The notes under the pieces: generated by a model
What the model saw: the letters and a program-made list of their open reading frames with translations, nothing else
The model's database searches: none
What the model was told of the DNA's origin: nothing
Part shown: piece after piece, positions 62,273 through 64,000 of the stretch
How the letters are laid out: every line of letters starts with the position of its first letter
Numbering within the stretch: the first letter of the stretch is position 1
Program-made: the position numbers and the translations under genes
From: Magicicada septendecula
Taxonomy: Eukaryota > Arthropoda > Insecta > Hemiptera > Cicadidae
DNA: 64,000 nucleotides
Reading direction: 5' to 3'
Assembly (NCBI GenBank): GCA_034769895.1
Contig: CM068371.1
Coordinates: forward strand, 404,533,969-404,597,968

Positions 62273-62519
62273 AATCGATTTATTTCTATATAAATTTTCG
62301 ATTGTTCTAATGTTTGTTGACTTAATCAGCTGTTTTGACGGTTACACTGAAAATATTTAATGTCATCGTGTTTGTAAATACGAAGACTTTCCCACAAATA
62401 TTTATTTATTTTTTTACCTTTACATATGTTTTTAATTAATTACACATGTTTTTAGTGTCTGGAAATTGACATTTATTATTTAGACAATGCGTGGCTAACT
62501 AAATTAGATGTGTAATTAC

Positions 62520-63165
62520 TTGTTTTAAAAACGCACTGCAATGCTGAAGGAATCTATTGAATTGTTTTTGCTTCGTCTGGCGTACGTAAAATTTATTGCA
62601 GTTTGCAGATTCTATTTTGTACATTCCATTTTTATTGTGAACGTTGGATTTAATTTAAGGTTTTATTTTATTGAAAACTATATTATCTGTATTAGAATAT
62701 GTTTTTAAATTTGTATCTTTAAATATTTTACGTAGCTTTTGCATTATATTTCCATAACAAGTAAGGGTTGTATATTTTATATTATCAATAACAGGTGGAT
62801 TTTTACATGTACTTTTATTAGGTATTTGTTTAGTGAGTTTATGTTTTATTTTACTTCTAATTTGTTAATAGTTTTTATTTTGTACCCATTTTCTATAGCA
62901 GTCTCTTTGATAATATTTCTTTCTTTGTCATTTAATAGGCTCCTAATCATTCGGTATATCATGGATTTAAATACTGCCATTTTATTTTGAGATGGATGGT
63001 TAGACTTATTTGGTATTATTAAATTATTTTGAGAAGGTTTCCTCCTATATATATATAAAGAATATAATTTATTATTAGATTCTTCTGGTAATGTGAATTT
63101 TAGTTTGTTATGTGAGGTAATACGCAAGTACAAAATTTCACGCGGCATTAGACAATTCCGAAGAA
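62520..63165 (-). mobile_element. Penelope-like retroelement, RT end plus degenerate GIY-YIG endonuclease
   Basis: A 100-codon minus frame (62846-63148) contains YIYRRKPS, KSNHPSQNKMAVFKSMIYRM and ENGYKIKTINKL. This is the end of the Penelope-like RT ('YRKPT...SNHPxxHKxAVFKSLIxR...A..NGY'). Further down the minus strand, CYGNIMQKLRKIFKDTN matches the linker block. Then GMYKIESANCNKFYVRQTK (near 62630-62575) corresponds to the GIY-YIG motif (GIYxIxCxxCxxxYIGQT), with GMY and FYV in place of GIY and YIG. The catalytic RT palm is absent, so this is a 5'-truncated, inactive copy. A hammerhead-like motif follows at 62172-62272. Confidence 0.75.
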
Positions 63166-63480
63166 GTCAGTTTAGTCGACAATTTAAATCGCTAATCGGC
63201 TCTTACAGGATTTTCTAATCTACGGGTGTGGATAGGATATTTGTTTAGGATGGAGACACTGAAAGGCCTCATCCGGTACCAAGAGACTACGGGTTGTGCA
63301 AACAGTTTTAACAACCCAAATTTTCAAAGTTTGCTGTCTTGAAATGACTCCTCGCGTCGGGTGCGAATGTTTCAGCCATACTGTCGGTTCTATTAGGGAT
63401 AGGCTTGCTGTCAGTTCCGCCCGGAAAGGTCCCACTAGCGCCTTTTGGACCTTTCAGCAGTCCTTACGTTGGTAATTCAT
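63166..63480. other. Unannotated spacer, possibly LINE 3' region
   Basis: Somewhat GC-richer, with a 71-codon minus frame without domain. It could belong to the adjacent LINE tail. Confidence 0.3.
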
Positions 63481-63815
63481 TATTTGCCTTTAAATTGTAG
63501 GCGGTGGCATTCGTGCATCACATCTTGAAACTCCTATATGTCATTAATCCACCTGTCATATACATATGTTATACTTCACCACTCAGTTCTTGACGTATTC
63601 TACGCGTTAATGCACAGCCTGTGACTGTTCTCAAAAGTTTCATCTCAGTGGCTGCAGTAAGTTTTCCTGCTTCTTAGTAATACAACAAGTTTCCGAACCA
63701 TGTACCAAATCCATTGTTTTGTAAAGTTCGATTTTTGTGACCCTTCTCGCTTTGTTCCTTAACGTGTTGTCGGATATTTTTAGATCACAGCATGATGTTG
63801 CTGGAGAAGTTTAAC
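63481..63815 (-). mobile_element. LINE RT thumb-region fragment
   Basis: The minus strand from 63750 down reads IELYKTMDLVHGSETCCITK and, in another frame, AATEMKLLRTVTGCALTRRI and RQELSGEV. These match the ordered blocks 'LYKTxxxPxLxYGSExWxLTK', 'AAEMKFLRxVxGxTRxDRIRN' and 'IRxEL' of LINE reverse transcriptases. Frame changes and stops show decay. Upstream RT motifs are absent. Confidence 0.75.
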
Positions 63816-64000
63816 AAAATAATTTGAGATTTGACATTTTTATCACGGTTGACAGCTCTCAGCATAGCGCCGTGTCAATCGTCTACGCTTTTATCAGCGG
63901 AAGGTAGCTCGGCATGACAAAAAAATTTTACTCGTGGGAAAGTTACTCATACAGTAAAAAAAAAAAACGAAAAAGCTGGATTCAAAAGTCTATTAAGAAA
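63816..64000. other. Unannotated window end
   Basis: Ends with a run of A near 63956-63970. Nothing recognised. Confidence 0.3.

Overview
The window looks like AT-rich, repeat-laden nuclear DNA from an arthropod, most likely an insect. The reasons are a spliced secreted protein gene with a very long intron, many degenerate LINE tails, Penelope-like retroelement pieces, mariner- and hAT-type non-autonomous elements, and long GA/CT microsatellites. CpG is not depleted. A large-genome hemimetabolous insect (cockroach, termite or locust-like) would fit, but that is a guess. I see no bacterial or organellar genes.

Only one host gene is well supported. Exon A (33051-33243, +) encodes a signal peptide and exon B (52495-52925, +) encodes a DM9/DUF3421-like domain. 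They join in phase across a 19.25-kb intron and give 208 codons with no stop. Exon A is preceded by a splice acceptor, so a 5' leader exon is expected upstream. Exon B ends at a donor in phase 0, so the last coding exon should lie beyond the window or is not recognised here.

Layout: 1-13 kb holds paired LINE tails (1-1335), a Penelope-like endonuclease fragment with a hammerhead-like motif (2560-3060), a three-copy 60-bp repeat around an AT-rich block (3.56-7.16 kb), a foldback (9097-9206) and microsatellites. 13-33 kb is mostly anonymous DNA with LINE tails (16.75-17.2, 23.64-24.33 kb), MITE-like foldbacks (14.7, 17.5, 25.1 and 29.1 kb), a CpG-rich island (18.17-18.8 kb), one short repeat family present in both orientations (13.04 and 28.67 kb) and a tRNA-like SINE (28.83-29.0 kb). 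33-52.5 kb is the intron. It carries a LINE tail, an 86-bp GA tract, a 1.75-kb LINE with reverse transcriptase, a 5x54-bp tandem repeat, a hAT-type element, two tandem copies of a composite made of a hammerhead-like head and a 165-bp satellite, a broken Ty3/Gypsy-like LTR element, a promoter-like Penelope terminal region and a ~37-copy 44/53-bp minisatellite. 53-64 kb is quiet until a Penelope-like fragment (62.17-63.17 kb) and another LINE tail (63.48-63.81 kb).

The most interesting theme is a set of about six hammerhead-like RNA cores, CUGANGA-N-(stem II)-GAAA, on both strands. Their stem II sequences differ but stay complementary. Two lie beside Penelope-like coding remnants, and two head a composite satellite unit that has itself been duplicated in tandem.
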